From contig NZ_CP020821.1 in the NCBI RefSeq assembly GCF_002105755.1, positions 4,712,001-4,776,000 of the forward strand: 64,000 nucleotides of DNA, given 5' to 3'. The notes beneath the pieces are model-generated. The model saw only the letters and a list, made by a program, of their open reading frames with translations, was not told the origin of the DNA and did not search any database. Positions 30,978-40,977 of this stretch are shown here, one piece after another. The stretch is from Mycobacterium colombiense CECT 3035 (lineage in GTDB: Bacteria > Actinomycetota > Actinomycetes > Mycobacteriales > Mycobacteriaceae). A program made the position numbers and the translations under genes. Position 1 is the first letter of the stretch. Every line of letters begins with the position of its first letter.

Positions 30978-31994
30978 GTGCGATTGGGCGTTCTCGACGT
31001 GGGCAGCAACACGGTGCATCTGCTGGTGGTCGATGCCCACCGGGGCGGTCACCCGACGCCGATGAGTTCGACGAAGGCCACGCTGCGTCTGGCCGAGGCC
31101 ACCGACAGCGCCGGCAAGATCACCAAACGCGGTGCCGAGAAGCTGATCTCCACCATCGACGAATTCGCCAAGATCGCCGACAGTTCGGGCTGCGCGGAGC
31201 TGATGGCCTTCGCCACCTCCGCGGTCCGCGACGCCGGCAACTCCGACGACGTGCTGAGCCGGGTCCGCAAGGAGACCGGCGTCGAACTGCGGGTGCTGAC
31301 CGGGGTCGACGAGTCGCGGCTGACCTTCCTGGCGGTGCGCCGGTGGTATGGGTGGAGCGCGGGCCGGATCATCAACCTGGACATCGGCGGCGGCTCGCTG
31401 GAGATGTCCAGCGGCGTGGACGAGGAGCCCGAGGTCGCGTTGTCGCTGCCGCTGGGCGCCGGCCGGCTCACCCGCGAGTGGCTGCCCGACGATCCGCCGG
31501 GCCGGCGCCGGGTGGCGATGCTGCGGGACTGGCTGGACGCCGAGCTCTCCGAAGCCAGCGTGAACATCCTCGAGGCGGGTAGTCCCGACCTGACGGTGGC
31601 GACATCGAAGACTTTCCGCTCGCTGGCGCGGCTCACCGGCGCGGCGCCGTCCGGCGCTGGGCCAAGGGTCAAAAGGACGTTGACAGCAAACGGCCTCAGG
31701 CAACTCATATCTTTCATCTCTAGGATGACGACCGCTGACCGGGCAGAACTGGAAGGAGTGAGCGCCGAACGGGCACCGCAGATCGTTGCGGGTGCTCTGG
31801 TGGCGGAGGCAAGCATGCGAGCGCTGTCGATCGAATCGGTGGATATTTGCCCGTGGGCGTTACGGGAAGGTCTCATCTTGCGCAAACTCGACAGCGAAGC
31901 CGACGGATCGGCCCTCATGGAGCCTTCGGTGCGCAATGCTGGAGGCCAGGTAGTTGATCGGAATCAGAACCGATCGAGAGGCGACAAACCATGA
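30978..31994 (+). CDS. ppx: exopolyphosphatase (Ppx/GppA family)
   Basis: A 338-aa Ppx/GppA phosphatase. The ASKHA phosphate loops are [17 protein letters not shown] and [16 protein letters not shown]. It corresponds to Rv0496 (PPX1), a short type lacking the C-terminal HD domain of E. coli Ppx, which degrades short polyphosphate. GTG start at 30978. Its stop overlaps the next ATG. Polyphosphate and senX3-regX3 act in the same phosphate response, though the two loci are separate here. Confidence 0.94.
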   Translation: MRLGVLDVGSNTVHLLVVDAHRGGHPTPMSSTKATLRLAEATDSAGKITKRGAEKLISTIDEFAKIADSSGCAELMAFATSAVRDAGNSDDVLSRVRKETGVELRVLTGVDESRLTFLAVRRWYGWSAGRIINLDIGGGSLEMSSGVDEEPEVALSLPLGAGRLTREWLPDDPPGRRRVAMLRDWLDAELSEASVNILEAGSPDLTVATSKTFRSLARLTGAAPSGAGPRVKRTLTANGLRQLISFISRMTTADRAELEGVSAERAPQIVAGALVAEASMRALSIESVDICPWALREGLILRKLDSEADGSALMEPSVRNAGGQVVDRNQNRSRGDKP

Positions 31995-32983
31995 CCGGAC
32001 CGCACTCCGAGACCGAGAGCCCCGGCACTCGGCCCATCTCCGTTGCCGAATTGCTGGCGAGAAACGGAACCATCGGCGCCCCGGCGGTCACCCGGCGGCG
32101 TCGCCGCCGGCGCGGCGACAGCGACTCGGTGACCGTCGCCGAACTGACCGGCGACCTGCCGGTGATCCGCGATGACGACGACGAACCCGGACCCAACGCC
32201 AACGAAACCACCACCACGATCGATGCGGTCGACGCGGCCCCGCCCGCCGAGCCGGTGGCCCGGCAGGCCGCCGCCGACCCGGTAACCAAAGCCGCGCCCA
32301 AAGCGCCCTACTGGTCCGAGCCCGAGCCGCGCTGGCCCAAGTCACCGCCGCAGCCCAAGCGGGCGCCGGGCCCCGAGCGCAGCGAATACCCGCGGCCGCT
32401 GCCCGAAGCCGGCTCGTCCGGCTCGGCCGCAAACGGCACCGGGCAGGCCGGCTCCGGGGCCGAGGAGATGAGCTTCGACCCGCTGGACCACTACGCCGAC
32501 ATCCCGGTGGACGTCATGGACTCCGAAGTGCGCGAGGCCGAACCCGCGGTGGAGGACTCCGCCTACGTGCGCTCGTTCCTGCGATCCGGCGATGACGAGG
32601 ACGACGAGGACGGCTCGGGGCCGCTGGCGACCGGAGTGCTCGGCGACGACGAGCATCTCGAGCTCGAGGACCGGCACGCGGACGCCGACGCGGACGCTCA
32701 CGCCGAGCCGGGCAGGTTCGACGCGGTGTGGCGCGGCGGCGTGGTCGTGCTGCAGTCGATGCTGGCGGTCGCGTTCGGCGGCGGGCTGTTCGTGGCCTTC
32801 GACCAGCTGTGGCGCTGGAACAGCCTGGTGGCACTGGTGCTGTCGGTGCTGGTCATCCTGGGCCTGGTGGCCGGGGTGCGGGTGGTCCGCAAGACCGAGG
32901 ACATCGCCAGCACGTTGATCGCGGTCGCGGTGGGTGCGCTGATCACCCTGGGGCCCTTGGCGCTGTCGTTGCAATCGGGCTAA
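31991..32983 (+). CDS. membrane protein with long disordered N-terminus (Rv0497 type)
   Basis: A 330-aa protein. Residues 1-240 are acidic and Pro/Ala-rich, and residues about 250-325 hold three hydrophobic segments ([55 protein letters not shown]). An RRRRRRG basic stretch and the [21 protein letters not shown] opening are typical of the mycobacterial family. It overlaps the ppx stop (ATGA). Function unknown. Confidence 0.85.
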   Translation: MTGPHSETESPGTRPISVAELLARNGTIGAPAVTRRRRRRRGDSDSVTVAELTGDLPVIRDDDDEPGPNANETTTTIDAVDAAPPAEPVARQAAADPVTKAAPKAPYWSEPEPRWPKSPPQPKRAPGPERSEYPRPLPEAGSSGSAANGTGQAGSGAEEMSFDPLDHYADIPVDVMDSEVREAEPAVEDSAYVRSFLRSGDDEDDEDGSGPLATGVLGDDEHLELEDRHADADADAHAEPGRFDAVWRGGVVVLQSMLAVAFGGGLFVAFDQLWRWNSLVALVLSVLVILGLVAGVRVVRKTEDIASTLIAVAVGALITLGPLALSLQSG

Positions 32984-32998
32984 ACGGCACCGTAGACA

Positions 32999-33841
32999 GT
33001 GCGCCCCGCCATCAAAGTCGGCCTTTCCACGGCTTCGGTGTACCCGCTGCGGGCCGAGGCCGCCTTCGAGTACGCGGCCCGGCTCGGCTACGACGGCGTC
33101 GAGCTGATGGTGTGGGCCGAGTCGGTCAGCCAGGACGTCGCCGCGGTCAAGAAGCTGTCCAAGCGCTACCGCGTCCCGGTGTTGTCCGTGCACGCGCCGT
33201 GCCTGCTGATCTCCCAGCGGGTGTGGGGCGCCAACCCCGTCCCCAAGCTGGATCGCAGCGTGCGCGCCGCCGAGCAGCTGGGCGCGCAGACCGTGGTCGT
33301 GCACCCGCCGTTTCGCTGGCAGCGGCGCTACGCCGAGGGCTTTTCCGAGCAGGTGGCGAAGCTCGAAGCGTCCAGCGACGTGATGGTCGCGGTGGAGAAC
33401 ATGTTCCCTTTCCGGGCGGACCGGTTCTTCGGCGCCGGCCAGTCGCTGGAACGGATGCGCAAGCGCGGCGGCGGGCCCGGCCCCGCGATCTCGGCGTTCG
33501 CGCCCTCCTACGACCCGCTCGACGGCAACCACGCGCACTACACGCTGGACCTGTCCCACACCGCCACCGCGGGCACCGACTCGCTGAACATGGCCCAGCG
33601 GATGGGGTCGGGCCTGGTGCACCTGCACCTGTGCGACGGCAACGGCCTGCCCGCCGACGAGCACCTGGTGCCCGGGCGCGGCACGCAACCCACCGCCGAG
33701 GTGTGCCAGATGCTGGCCGGAAGCCATTTCGCCGGGCACGTCATCCTGGAGGTGTCGACGTCCAGCGCGCGCTCCGCCAACGAGCGCGAGGCCATGCTCG
33801 CCGAATCGCTGCAGTTTGCCCGCACGCATCTGCTGCGCTGA
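32999..33841 (+). CDS. sugar phosphate isomerase/epimerase-like TIM-barrel protein
   Basis: A 280-aa protein of the xylose-isomerase-like TIM-barrel superfamily (Rv0498 type). Metal-site candidates are the Glu in VAVENMFPF, His in YTLDLSHTAT and His in GLVHLHLCDG. The substrate is unknown. GTG start at 32999, 15 bp after the previous gene, so it belongs to the ppx operon. Confidence 0.86.
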   Translation: MRPAIKVGLSTASVYPLRAEAAFEYAARLGYDGVELMVWAESVSQDVAAVKKLSKRYRVPVLSVHAPCLLISQRVWGANPVPKLDRSVRAAEQLGAQTVVVHPPFRWQRRYAEGFSEQVAKLEASSDVMVAVENMFPFRADRFFGAGQSLERMRKRGGGPGPAISAFAPSYDPLDGNHAHYTLDLSHTATAGTDSLNMAQRMGSGLVHLHLCDGNGLPADEHLVPGRGTQPTAEVCQMLAGSHFAGHVILEVSTSSARSANEREAMLAESLQFARTHLLR

Positions 33842-33866
33842 CCAAGCCGGGAGAAACCCAGAAAAC

Positions 33867-34709
33867 ATGAGTGCGTTATTCACCACCGCGATGACGTTGC
33901 GGGAGGTCGGTTCAGGCGTCTTCGAGGGCGAACTCGACAAGCGTTGGACCATCGGTCCCAAGGTGCACGGCGGCGCGATGCTGGCGCTGTGCGCCAACGC
34001 CGCCCGCACCGCCTGCGCGGGCCCGTCCGGCGGCCTCGAACCGGCCGGACAGCCGGTCGCGGTGTCGGCGAGCTTCCTGTGGGCCCCCGACCCCGGCGAG
34101 GTGCAGTTGGTGACCTCGATCCGCAAACGGGGCCGCAGGATCAGCGTCGTCGACGTCGAACTCAACCAGGGCGACCGCACCGCGGTGCACGCCGTGGTGA
34201 ACCTCGGCGAGCCCGAGCACTATCCGCCCGGCGGCCAGGCGAAGCCGCTGCTGTCGGCCAACCCCGTGCTGGACCTGATGGCGCCCGAGCCCCCCGACGA
34301 CATCGAGCCGATCGGGCCGGGGCACCCGTTGGCCGGCCTCGTGCACCTGGGGGAGGGGTGCGACGTGCGGCCGGTGTTGTCCACGATGGCGCCGCGCAGC
34401 GACGGGCGCCCGCCGGTGATCCAGATGTGGGCCCGCCCCCGCGGGGTGGCCCCGGATGCGCTGTTCGCGCTCATGTGCGGCGATCTGTCGGCGCCCGTGA
34501 CCTTCGCCGTGGACCGCACCGGCTGGGCGCCCACGATCCAGCTCACGGCGTTTCTGCGGGGCCTGCCGGCCGACGGCTGGCTGCGCATCGTCGCGACCTG
34601 CACCGAGATCGGGCACGACTGGTTCGACGAGGACCACACGGTCGTCGACAGCCTGGGGCGTCTGGTGGTGCAGGCCCGTCAACTGGCATTGGTCCCTGCC
34701 GCTCGCTAG
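33867..34709 (+). CDS. acyl-CoA thioesterase family protein (hotdog fold)
   Basis: A 280-aa double-hotdog protein of the TesB-like 4HBT_3 group (Rv0499 type). It has KVHGGAMLALCANAARTA in the first half and TIQLTAFLRGLPADGWLR in the second. It would hydrolyse acyl-CoA esters, but the chain length cannot be told. The ATG at 33867 follows GGGAG about 14 bases upstream. It is likely co-transcribed with the preceding TIM-barrel gene and proC. Confidence 0.83.
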   Translation: MSALFTTAMTLREVGSGVFEGELDKRWTIGPKVHGGAMLALCANAARTACAGPSGGLEPAGQPVAVSASFLWAPDPGEVQLVTSIRKRGRRISVVDVELNQGDRTAVHAVVNLGEPEHYPPGGQAKPLLSANPVLDLMAPEPPDDIEPIGPGHPLAGLVHLGEGCDVRPVLSTMAPRSDGRPPVIQMWARPRGVAPDALFALMCGDLSAPVTFAVDRTGWAPTIQLTAFLRGLPADGWLRIVATCTEIGHDWFDEDHTVVDSLGRLVVQARQLALVPAAR

Positions 34710-34724
34710 AGCGCGGTGTCTGCG

Positions 34725-35612
34725 ATGCTGTGCGGCATGGCAAGAATCGCGATCATCGGTGGCGGCAGCATCGGGGAGGCACTGCTGTCGGGTCTGCTGC
34801 GGGCGGGCCGGCAGGTCAAGGATCTGGTGGTGGTCGAGCGGGTACCCGAGCGCGCCAAGTATCTGGCCGACACGTATTCGGTGCTGATCAGCTCCGTGTC
34901 CGACGCGGTGGAGAACGCGTCCTTCGTCGTGGTCGCCGTCAAGCCGGCCGACGTCGAGTCGGTGATGGCGGAGATCGCCCGCGCGGCGGGCGCCGCCGAG
35001 AGCGACACCGCCGAGCAGGTCTTCGTCACCGTCGCGGCCGGAATCACCATCACCTACTTCGAGTCCAAGCTTCCGGCCGGGACACCGGTGGTGCGGGCCA
35101 TGCCGAACGCGGCAGCCCTGGTCGGCGCCGGTGTCACCGCCCTGGCCAAAGGGAGGTTCGTCACCGCGCCACAGCTCGAAGGCGTCTCGGCCCTGTTCGA
35201 CTCCGTCGGCGGCGTGCTGAGCGTCCCGGAGGGCCAGATGGACGCCGTCACCGCACTGTCGGGCTCCGGACCCGCGTATTTCTTCCTGCTGGTCGAGGCG
35301 CTGATCGACGCCGGCGTCGCGGCGGGTCTGAGCCGTGAGGTGGCCGCCGACCTGACCGCGCAGACCATGGCGGGCTCGGCGGCGATGCTGCTCGAGCGCA
35401 TGGACGCCGACCGGCAGCTGGGTGAGGCCGAGGCCCCGGGGCTGCGGGTGGACGCCACGGCGACACAGCTGAGGGCGACGGTGACCTCGCCCGGTGGTAC
35501 CACCGCGGCGGGCCTGCGTGAGCTGGAACGGGGAGGCCTGCGAGCGGCCGTCGACGCGGCCGTTCAGGCCGCCAAAATGCGCTCTGAGCAGCTAAGAATT
35601 ACATCAGAGTAA
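34725..35612 (+). CDS. proC: pyrroline-5-carboxylate reductase
   Basis: A 295-aa reductase for the last step of proline synthesis. The NADPH loop is IAIIGGGSIGEALLSGLL, with VVAVKPADVE after it. The C-terminal signature is SGSGPAYFFLLVEALIDAG and TVTSPGGTTAAGLRELE. The ATG at 34725 gives the length of the M. tuberculosis protein; ATG at 34737 is an alternative. Confidence 0.96.
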   Translation: MLCGMARIAIIGGGSIGEALLSGLLRAGRQVKDLVVVERVPERAKYLADTYSVLISSVSDAVENASFVVVAVKPADVESVMAEIARAAGAAESDTAEQVFVTVAAGITITYFESKLPAGTPVVRAMPNAAALVGAGVTALAKGRFVTAPQLEGVSALFDSVGGVLSVPEGQMDAVTALSGSGPAYFFLLVEALIDAGVAAGLSREVAADLTAQTMAGSAAMLLERMDADRQLGEAEAPGLRVDATATQLRATVTSPGGTTAAGLRELERGGLRAAVDAAVQAAKMRSEQLRITSE

Positions 35613-35696
35613 TCCAAGTTTTTTGAACTGATTGTCCCCCACCAGTACCAGTAACCCCATTAGTCCCGCTATTCTCCTTGTGTAAGCACGTGTGGG

Positions 35697-35722
35697 TGCC
35701 AGCGGAGGGGAAGCCGCTGGCA
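35697..35722. promoter_or_regulatory. 9-bp perfect inverted repeat before the small HTH gene
   Basis: TGCCAGCGG (35697-35705) and CCGCTGGCA (35714-35722) frame an 8-base loop, 28 bp before the ATG of the excisionase-like protein. TATTCT at 35670-35675 may be the -10 element, which would put the repeat in the 5' untranslated region or in an operator position. Confidence 0.45.
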
Positions 35723-35750
35723 TGCGCGTGCCTGACACGATTGGGTTGCG

Positions 35751-36008
35751 ATGACGTCTAGTAACGGGCCATCAGCGCGAGATGCTGCAGGTAAGCCACG
35801 GGACGCCAGTTCCGTCGACAGCCAGCAGGGCAGGACGCAGTTTCTCACCGTCGCCGAGGTAGCGGCGTTGATGCGGGTCTCCAAGATGACGGTGTATCGG
35901 CTGGTTCATAACGGCGAGCTGCCCGCGGTCCGCGTGGGGCGGTCCTTCCGGGTGCACGCCAAGGCCGTCCACGACATGTTGGAGACGTCCTACTTCGACG
36001 CCGGCTGA
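35751..36008 (+). CDS. excisionase/MerR-like helix-turn-helix protein (Rv0500A type)
   Basis: An 85-aa DNA-binding protein with one winged HTH (FLTVAEVAALMRVSKMTVYRLVHNGELPAVRVGRSFRVH) after a polar N-terminus of about 28 residues. It is like BldC and phage excisionases. Actinobacterial proteins of this form bind direct repeats cooperatively. Its targets are unknown; the palindrome upstream may be one. Confidence 0.9.
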   Translation: MTSSNGPSARDAAGKPRDASSVDSQQGRTQFLTVAEVAALMRVSKMTVYRLVHNGELPAVRVGRSFRVHAKAVHDMLETSYFDAG

Positions 36009-36155
36009 CCCGAACGGGTGCTGCTTGCGGGCGGCACCCCAGGCTCCGTGGTTACGCGGCGAGCGGCCGACGCCGGTTTGGTGTTCGGTGCGTTCCGCCA
36101 GGTAAAGTGTCCGGGTCCAATCTTTGAAGCAGGTCACGGTCAGATAGCGGAGTTC

Positions 36156-36257
36156 ATGGGTTCAGTAATCAAGAAGCGGCGCAAGCGTATGTCGAAGAAG
36201 AAGCACCGCAAGCTGCTGCGTCGCACCCGGGTGCAGCGCAGAAAACTCGGTAAGTAA
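36156..36257 (+). CDS. small ribosomal subunit protein bS22 (AURKAIP1/COX24-like)
   Basis: A 33-aa, extremely basic peptide starting [19 protein letters not shown] and ending [11 protein letters not shown]. This is the Rv0500B-type actinobacterial protein found in mycobacterial 70S structures as bS22, related to the AURKAIP1/COX24 domain of mitochondria. The ATG at 36156 is preceded by GCGGAG. It is easily missed because of its size. Confidence 0.93.
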
Positions 36258-36308
36258 CCCCGTCCGCGGCGTAGTGCCGCCGTCTCGCCCGGCCGTTAGG
36301 CTGTTCGG

Positions 36309-37436
36309 GTGGATCCGTCGAATGGGGAAGGCGCCGGGCCGGGTGACACCGCAGGCAACACGGTGCATTACCCCAAAATCGTGTTGGTCACTGGTGCCTG
36401 CCGGTTTCTGGGCGGCTACCTGACGGCTCGCCTGGCGCAGAACCCGATGATCAAAGGGGTCATCGCGGTCGATGCGATAGCGCCGAGCAAGGACATGCTG
36501 CGCCGGATGGGCCGCGCCGAGTTCGTCCGCGCCGACATCCGTAATCCCTTCATAGCCAAGGTGATTCGCAACGGCGACGTCGACACCGTGGTGCATGCGG
36601 CGGCCGCGTCGTACGCGCCGCGGTCCGGCGGCACCGCGGCGTTGAAAGAGATCAACGTGATGGGCGCGATGCAACTGTTCGCGGCCTGCCAGAAGGCGCC
36701 GTCGGTGCGCCGGGTGGTGCTCAAGTCGACCTCCGAGGTGTACGGCTCGAGCGCGCACGATCCGGTGATGTTCACCGAGGACAGCACCAGCCGTCGACCA
36801 TTCCGCAACGGTTTCGCCAAGGACAGCCTCGACATCGAGGCCTACGCGCGCGGTCTGGGACGGCGCCGGCCCGACATCGCCGTGACGATCCTGCGGTTGG
36901 CCAACATGATCGGCCCGGCGATGGACACCACCCTGTCGCGTTATCTGGCCGGCCCTTTGGTGCCGACCATGTTCGGCCGCGACGCACGCCTGCAACTGCT
37001 GCACGAGCAGGATGCGCTGGGTGCGCTGGAGCGGGCGGCGATGGCCGGCAAGGCGGGCACGTTCAACATCGGTGCCGACGGCATCATCATGCTGTCGCAG
37101 GCGATCCGCCGCGCCGGCCGGATTCCTTTGCCAGTACCGGGATTCGGCGTGTGGGCGCTGGATTCGTTAAGGCGTGCAAACCGTTACAACGAGATCAGTC
37201 GTGATCAATTTGATTACTTGAGTTATGGCCGGGTGATGGATACCAGCCGAATGCGATCAGAACTCGGCTATCAGCCGAAATGGTCGACGGCGGAAGCGTT
37301 CGACGACTACGTCCGCGGCCGAAGCCTGACTCCCATTATCGACCCGCATCGGGTACGCTCCTGGGAAGGTCGCGCCATATCTTTAGCCCAGCGCTGGGGT
37401 AGCCGAAATCCAATTCCGTGGGGTGGGGTCAGGTAG
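36309..37436 (+). CDS. galE2: NAD-dependent epimerase/dehydratase (GalE2 type)
   Basis: A 375-aa extended SDR (Rv0501 type). The Rossmann loop is altered to LVTGACRFLGGYLTARL, followed by VVHAAAASY and STSEVYGSS. The classical YxxxK is not evident: the region reads FAKDSLDIEAYARG. So epimerase activity is doubtful despite the gene name. GTG start at 36309. Its stop lies six bases before the acyltransferase start. Confidence 0.85.
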   Translation: MDPSNGEGAGPGDTAGNTVHYPKIVLVTGACRFLGGYLTARLAQNPMIKGVIAVDAIAPSKDMLRRMGRAEFVRADIRNPFIAKVIRNGDVDTVVHAAAASYAPRSGGTAALKEINVMGAMQLFAACQKAPSVRRVVLKSTSEVYGSSAHDPVMFTEDSTSRRPFRNGFAKDSLDIEAYARGLGRRRPDIAVTILRLANMIGPAMDTTLSRYLAGPLVPTMFGRDARLQLLHEQDALGALERAAMAGKAGTFNIGADGIIMLSQAIRRAGRIPLPVPGFGVWALDSLRRANRYNEISRDQFDYLSYGRVMDTSRMRSELGYQPKWSTAEAFDDYVRGRSLTPIIDPHRVRSWEGRAISLAQRWGSRNPIPWGGVR

Positions 37437-37441
37437 GTATC

Positions 37442-38506
37442 GTGGCGGGTGAAACCAGAGCCAATGTCATTCCACTGCACACTAATCGGGGTCGGGTAGC
37501 GGCGCGTCGGAGAGCCGATCAAAGGGCAGAGTCATCTCGCCAGCATCCTTCGTTACTGTCTGATCCGAACGGCCGCGCGTCGGCCGAGCAGATCGCCGCG
37601 GTGGTCCGCGAAATCGACGAACACCGCCGTGCCGCGGGATCGTCGTCGGCCGACGCCCCGCTGAACGATCTGGCGCAGCGCGTCGCCTCGGTGGCCGGAT
37701 TCCTCCGCCAGCGCATCACCGGTGACTACAGCGTCGACGAGTTCGGCTTCGACCCCCACTTCAACAGCGCGATCGTTCGGCCGTTGCTGCGGCTGTTCTT
37801 CCGGTCCTGGTTCCGGGTCGAGGTGAGCGGGATCGAGAACCTGCCGACCGACGGCGCCGCGCTGGTGGTCGCCAACCACGCCGGTGTATTGCCGTTCGAC
37901 GGTTTGATGCTGTCGGTGGCCGTCCACGACGAGCACCCCGCGCACCGCGAGCTGCGACTGCTCGCCGCCGACATGGTGTTCGACCTGCCGGTGGTGGGCG
38001 AGGCGGCGCGCAAGGCCGGCCACACCATGGCCTGCACGACGGACGCGCACCGGTTGCTCGCCGCCGGCGAGCTCACCGCCGTGTTCCCGGAGGGCTACAA
38101 GGGGCTGGGCAAGCGGTTCGAGGACCGCTACCGGCTGCAGCGGTTCGGCCGTGGCGGATTCGTCACCGCGGCGCTGCGGACCAAGGCGCCGATCATCCCC
38201 TGCTCGATCATCGGGTCCGAGGAGATCTACCCGATGCTGACCGACGTCAAGCTGCTGGCGCGGCTGTTCGGGCTGCCGTACTTCCCGATTACTCCGCTGT
38301 TCCCGCTGGCCGGTCCCGTGGGCCTGGTGCCGCTGCCGTCGAAGTGGCACATCGCGTTCGGTGAGCCGATCTACACCGACGACTACGCGGCCTCCGACGC
38401 CGACGACCCGATGGTCACCTTCGAGCTGACCGACCAGGTGCGCGAGACCATCCAGCAGACGCTGTATCGGCTGCTCGCCGGCCGCCGCAACATCTTCTTC
38501 GGCTGA
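37442..38506 (+). CDS. lysophospholipid acyltransferase (PlsC-like)
   Basis: A 354-aa membrane-associated acyltransferase (Rv0502 type). The acyl-transfer site is VVANHAGVLPFDGLML, where the His-Asp spacing is six residues, longer than the usual HX4D. FPEGYKGLGK and IIPCSIIGSEEIYP follow, as in LPLAT enzymes. The first 100 residues are polar with PLHTNRGRVAARRRADQR. The GTG at 37442 matches the family start. It probably acylates a phospholipid precursor; the substrate is unproven. Confidence 0.88.
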   Translation: MAGETRANVIPLHTNRGRVAARRRADQRAESSRQHPSLLSDPNGRASAEQIAAVVREIDEHRRAAGSSSADAPLNDLAQRVASVAGFLRQRITGDYSVDEFGFDPHFNSAIVRPLLRLFFRSWFRVEVSGIENLPTDGAALVVANHAGVLPFDGLMLSVAVHDEHPAHRELRLLAADMVFDLPVVGEAARKAGHTMACTTDAHRLLAAGELTAVFPEGYKGLGKRFEDRYRLQRFGRGGFVTAALRTKAPIIPCSIIGSEEIYPMLTDVKLLARLFGLPYFPITPLFPLAGPVGLVPLPSKWHIAFGEPIYTDDYAASDADDPMVTFELTDQVRETIQQTLYRLLAGRRNIFFG

Positions 38507-38519
38507 GCCGCGAAAAGGA

Positions 38520-38549
38520 AACGCCACCGCGGATTTCCGCGATGGCGTT
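38520..38549. terminator. bidirectional terminator between the acyltransferase gene and cmaA2
   Basis: AACGCCACCGCGG (38520-38532) pairs with CCGCGATGGCGTT (38537-38549) around ATTT with one mismatch. It lies in the 61-bp gap of convergent genes. Confidence 0.82.
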
Positions 38550-38567
38550 GACCTTCCAAGAAGCCGA

Positions 38568-39497
38568 CTACTTGACCATCGTGAACTGGCAGACGTTGGT
38601 GTAGCCGTCGCGGAACAGGTCCGAGCAGCCACGCAAGTACTTCAAGTAGATGTCGTAGGTCTCCTGCCCCTTGAGGGCGATCGCCTCGTCCTTGTGCGCC
38701 TCGAGTGCGTCGCCCCAGGCGGTCAGCGTCGGGACGTAGTTCTTGCCGATGAAGTGGTGGCGTTCGATCTTGAACCCGGCGTCTGTTGAGTACTTATCGA
38801 CCAGGTCGACCTGGGGCAACTTTCCGCCCGGGTAAATCTCCTTGAGGATGAAGCTGATGAACCGCAGCAGGGTCATGTTGACCTGCAGGCCCATCTTCTT
38901 GCCCTCCTCGGCGCTGGGCACCACGATGCTGTGCAGCAGCATCCGGCCGTCGTCGGGCAGCAGGTCGTAGTACTTCTTGAAGAACGTGGCGTAACGCTCG
39001 TATCCGGCGTCACCTGCGCCGTCGGCGAAGTGCTCGAACGCGCCCAGCGAGACGATGCGGTCGATCGGTACGTCGCCGGGGAATTCCTCCCAGCCCTGGA
39101 TCCGCACCTCCTTGCGGCGGGGGCTGTCCATCTTGTCGAACTCCGCCACGCAATGGGCGTATTGGTTCTCGCTCAGCGTCAGGCCGATGACGTTGACGTC
39201 GTACTCGGCGACGGCATGGCGCATGGTCGAACCCCAGCCGCTGCCGATGTCAAGCAGCGTCATGCCGGGCTCGAGGTTCAGCTTGTCCAGGGCGAGCTTG
39301 CGCTTGGCGTACTGCGCCTCTTCCAGCGTCTTGGTCAGGTTCTGCGGATCAGGGTTTTCGTCGAAGTAACCGCAGCTGTAGGTCATCGACGGGTCGAGCC
39401 AGAGCTTGAAGAACTCGTTCGATTTGTCGTAGTGCGACCGGACCTTCTCGACCGGAGGCTTGAGTTGCGTGCTTCCCGTGTCCCCCTGTGCAGACAT
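38568..39497 (-). CDS. cmaA2: cyclopropane mycolic acid synthase 2
   Basis: A 309-aa SAM-dependent cyclopropane synthase that makes trans-cyclopropanes in oxygenated mycolates. The active-site Cys is in TYSCGYF and the Glu in [14 protein letters not shown], the latter typical of CmaA2. Two oddities: the SAM loop reads [10 protein letters not shown] with Ser in place of the usual Cys, and after YFDE an extra loop (NPDPQNLTK) replaces the short RPDM of other members, which makes the protein about seven residues longer. Its ATG directly follows the stop of the dehydratase gene. Confidence 0.93.
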   Translation of the reverse strand: MSAQGDTGSTQLKPPVEKVRSHYDKSNEFFKLWLDPSMTYSCGYFDENPDPQNLTKTLEEAQYAKRKLALDKLNLEPGMTLLDIGSGWGSTMRHAVAEYDVNVIGLTLSENQYAHCVAEFDKMDSPRRKEVRIQGWEEFPGDVPIDRIVSLGAFEHFADGAGDAGYERYATFFKKYYDLLPDDGRMLLHSIVVPSAEEGKKMGLQVNMTLLRFISFILKEIYPGGKLPQVDLVDKYSTDAGFKIERHHFIGKNYVPTLTAWGDALEAHKDEAIALKGQETYDIYLKYLRGCSDLFRDGYTNVCQFTMVK

Positions 39498-40019
39498 TTA
39501 CAAAGCCCCTAACTTCCCTGCGGATATGGATGCAACTGCCGCGGCGGTAGCTTCAACGTCCTCTTGGTTTGAAGACTCTCCCAACATTGTGACGACACTC
39601 GTGACGATCGGCTTTCCATCGGCGTCGGTCACTTCGCTGCGGATCTCCGCCAGCACCGTGCCGTGGGACTCGATCACCGAGTCGAGGTAAGTGTCGAAGT
39701 ACAGCCTATCGTGGGCCAGGATCGGCCGGTGGAACTTGAATTTCTGGTCGCGATGAATGACGCGGGCGATATTGATCGGAATGCTGAACTTGGTGAAGAT
39801 CTCCAGTTGCACGCGACGCCCGGCGATCGCGAGGAACGTCAGCGGCGCCACCATGTCCGAGTACCCAGCCTTTTTGGATTCACGCTCGTCGAAGTGGGCC
39901 GGGTGGTCGTCTTTGATCGCCGCCGCGAACTCACGGATCTTCTCGCGACCGACCTCGAAGTAGTCCGGTGCGCGGTAATGGCTGCCGATGAGTCCTTCGG
40001 CTTCCTTGGGGACCGTCAT
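39498..40019 (-). CDS. HadA-like (R)-3-hydroxyacyl dehydratase subunit (Rv0504c type)
   Basis: A 173-aa MaoC-like N-terminal dehydratase protein. It resembles HadA/HadC of the FAS-II system ([16 protein letters not shown] opening, here [16 protein letters not shown], and [10 protein letters not shown]). HadA and HadC are non-catalytic partners of HadB, so this may be an alternative partner. The ATG at 40019 is preceded by GGAGGGCAACAGCC. It is joined directly to cmaA2, which links fatty-acid elongation and mycolate modification. Confidence 0.87.
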   Translation of the reverse strand: MTVPKEAEGLIGSHYRAPDYFEVGREKIREFAAAIKDDHPAHFDERESKKAGYSDMVAPLTFLAIAGRRVQLEIFTKFSIPINIARVIHRDQKFKFHRPILAHDRLYFDTYLDSVIESHGTVLAEIRSEVTDADGKPIVTSVVTMLGESSNQEDVEATAAAVASISAGKLGAL

Positions 40020-40062
40020 GGCTGTTGCCCTCCGCTCGGTTGTGTCTGCGCGGCGCAGCCTA

Positions 40063-40977
40063 TCAGCGTGATTGCCGCCGGGAGGCCAGCGCAGCCAGGG
40101 CACCACCGGCCGCGCCGAGTGCCAACGCCGACGGCACCCCGATCCGGGCCGCTTTGCGCGCGGTGCGGAAATCGCGAATTTCCCAGCCGCGCTCCCGGGC
40201 CAGGGCGCGCAGGCGGGCGTCGGGGTTGATGGCGACCGCCGTGCCCACCAGCGACAGCATGGGGACGTCATTGAAGCTGTCCGAGTACGCGGTGCAGCGT
40301 TTCAGGTTGAGCCCCTCGCGAATTGCCAGCGAGCGCACCGCGTGCGCCTTGCCGGTGCCATGCAAGATGTCGCCGACCAGCCTGCCGGTGAAGACGCCGT
40401 CGACCGATTCCGCGACCGTGCCCAGCGCGCCGGTCAGGCCGAGCCGTCGCGCGATCGTGGCGGCGAGTTCGTAAGGCGTGGCGGTGATCAGCCACACCTG
40501 CTGGCCGGCGTCCAGGTGCATTTGCGTCAGCTCGCGGGTGCCGGGCCAGATCTTGTCGGCGATGATCTCGTCGTAGATCTCCTCGCCCAGGGCGACGAGT
40601 TGGTCGACCGATCGGCCCTCGATGAAGGCGAGCGCCTTGCGCCGGCCGGCGGCGACGTCGTTGCTGTTCTCCGTCCCCAGAATCTGGAACTTGGCCTGCG
40701 CGTAGATGAATCCGATCACGTCGCGATAGGTGAAATAGTTGCGCGTGGCCAGCCCGCGCCCGAAATGTACCGCCGACGAACCCTGCACGAGCGTGTTGTC
40801 GACGTCGAAGAAGGCGGCGGCGGTGAGGTCGATCGGGGGCTGCGGGCGGTCGTCCGAGGCGGCGGCTTCCTGCATGCCCTCGATCGCGCGGGCGGCGCTG
40901 GCGTCCGCGGCCAGCGACTCCAGGTCGACGTAACCGGGTTGGTCCGCGTTGACCGGGTCAGAGGAAGTCATCGTCAA
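40063..40977 (-). CDS. serB1: HAD-family phosphatase (SerB1 type)
   Basis: A 304-aa HAD phosphatase. Motif I is [14 protein letters not shown] with the nucleophile Asp, motif [13 protein letters not shown], and motif [17 protein letters not shown]. The C-terminal 30 residues are a hydrophobic tail ([18 protein letters not shown]), possibly a membrane anchor. It is annotated as a phosphoserine phosphatase in M. tuberculosis, but the HAD-IB group also has other substrates. The start is shorter at the N-terminus than the 373-aa form. Confidence 0.87.
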   Translation of the reverse strand: MTMTSSDPVNADQPGYVDLESLAADASAARAIEGMQEAAASDDRPQPPIDLTAAAFFDVDNTLVQGSSAVHFGRGLATRNYFTYRDVIGFIYAQAKFQILGTENSNDVAAGRRKALAFIEGRSVDQLVALGEEIYDEIIADKIWPGTRELTQMHLDAGQQVWLITATPYELAATIARRLGLTGALGTVAESVDGVFTGRLVGDILHGTGKAHAVRSLAIREGLNLKRCTAYSDSFNDVPMLSLVGTAVAINPDARLRALARERGWEIRDFRTARKAARIGVPSALALGAAGGALAALASRRQSR

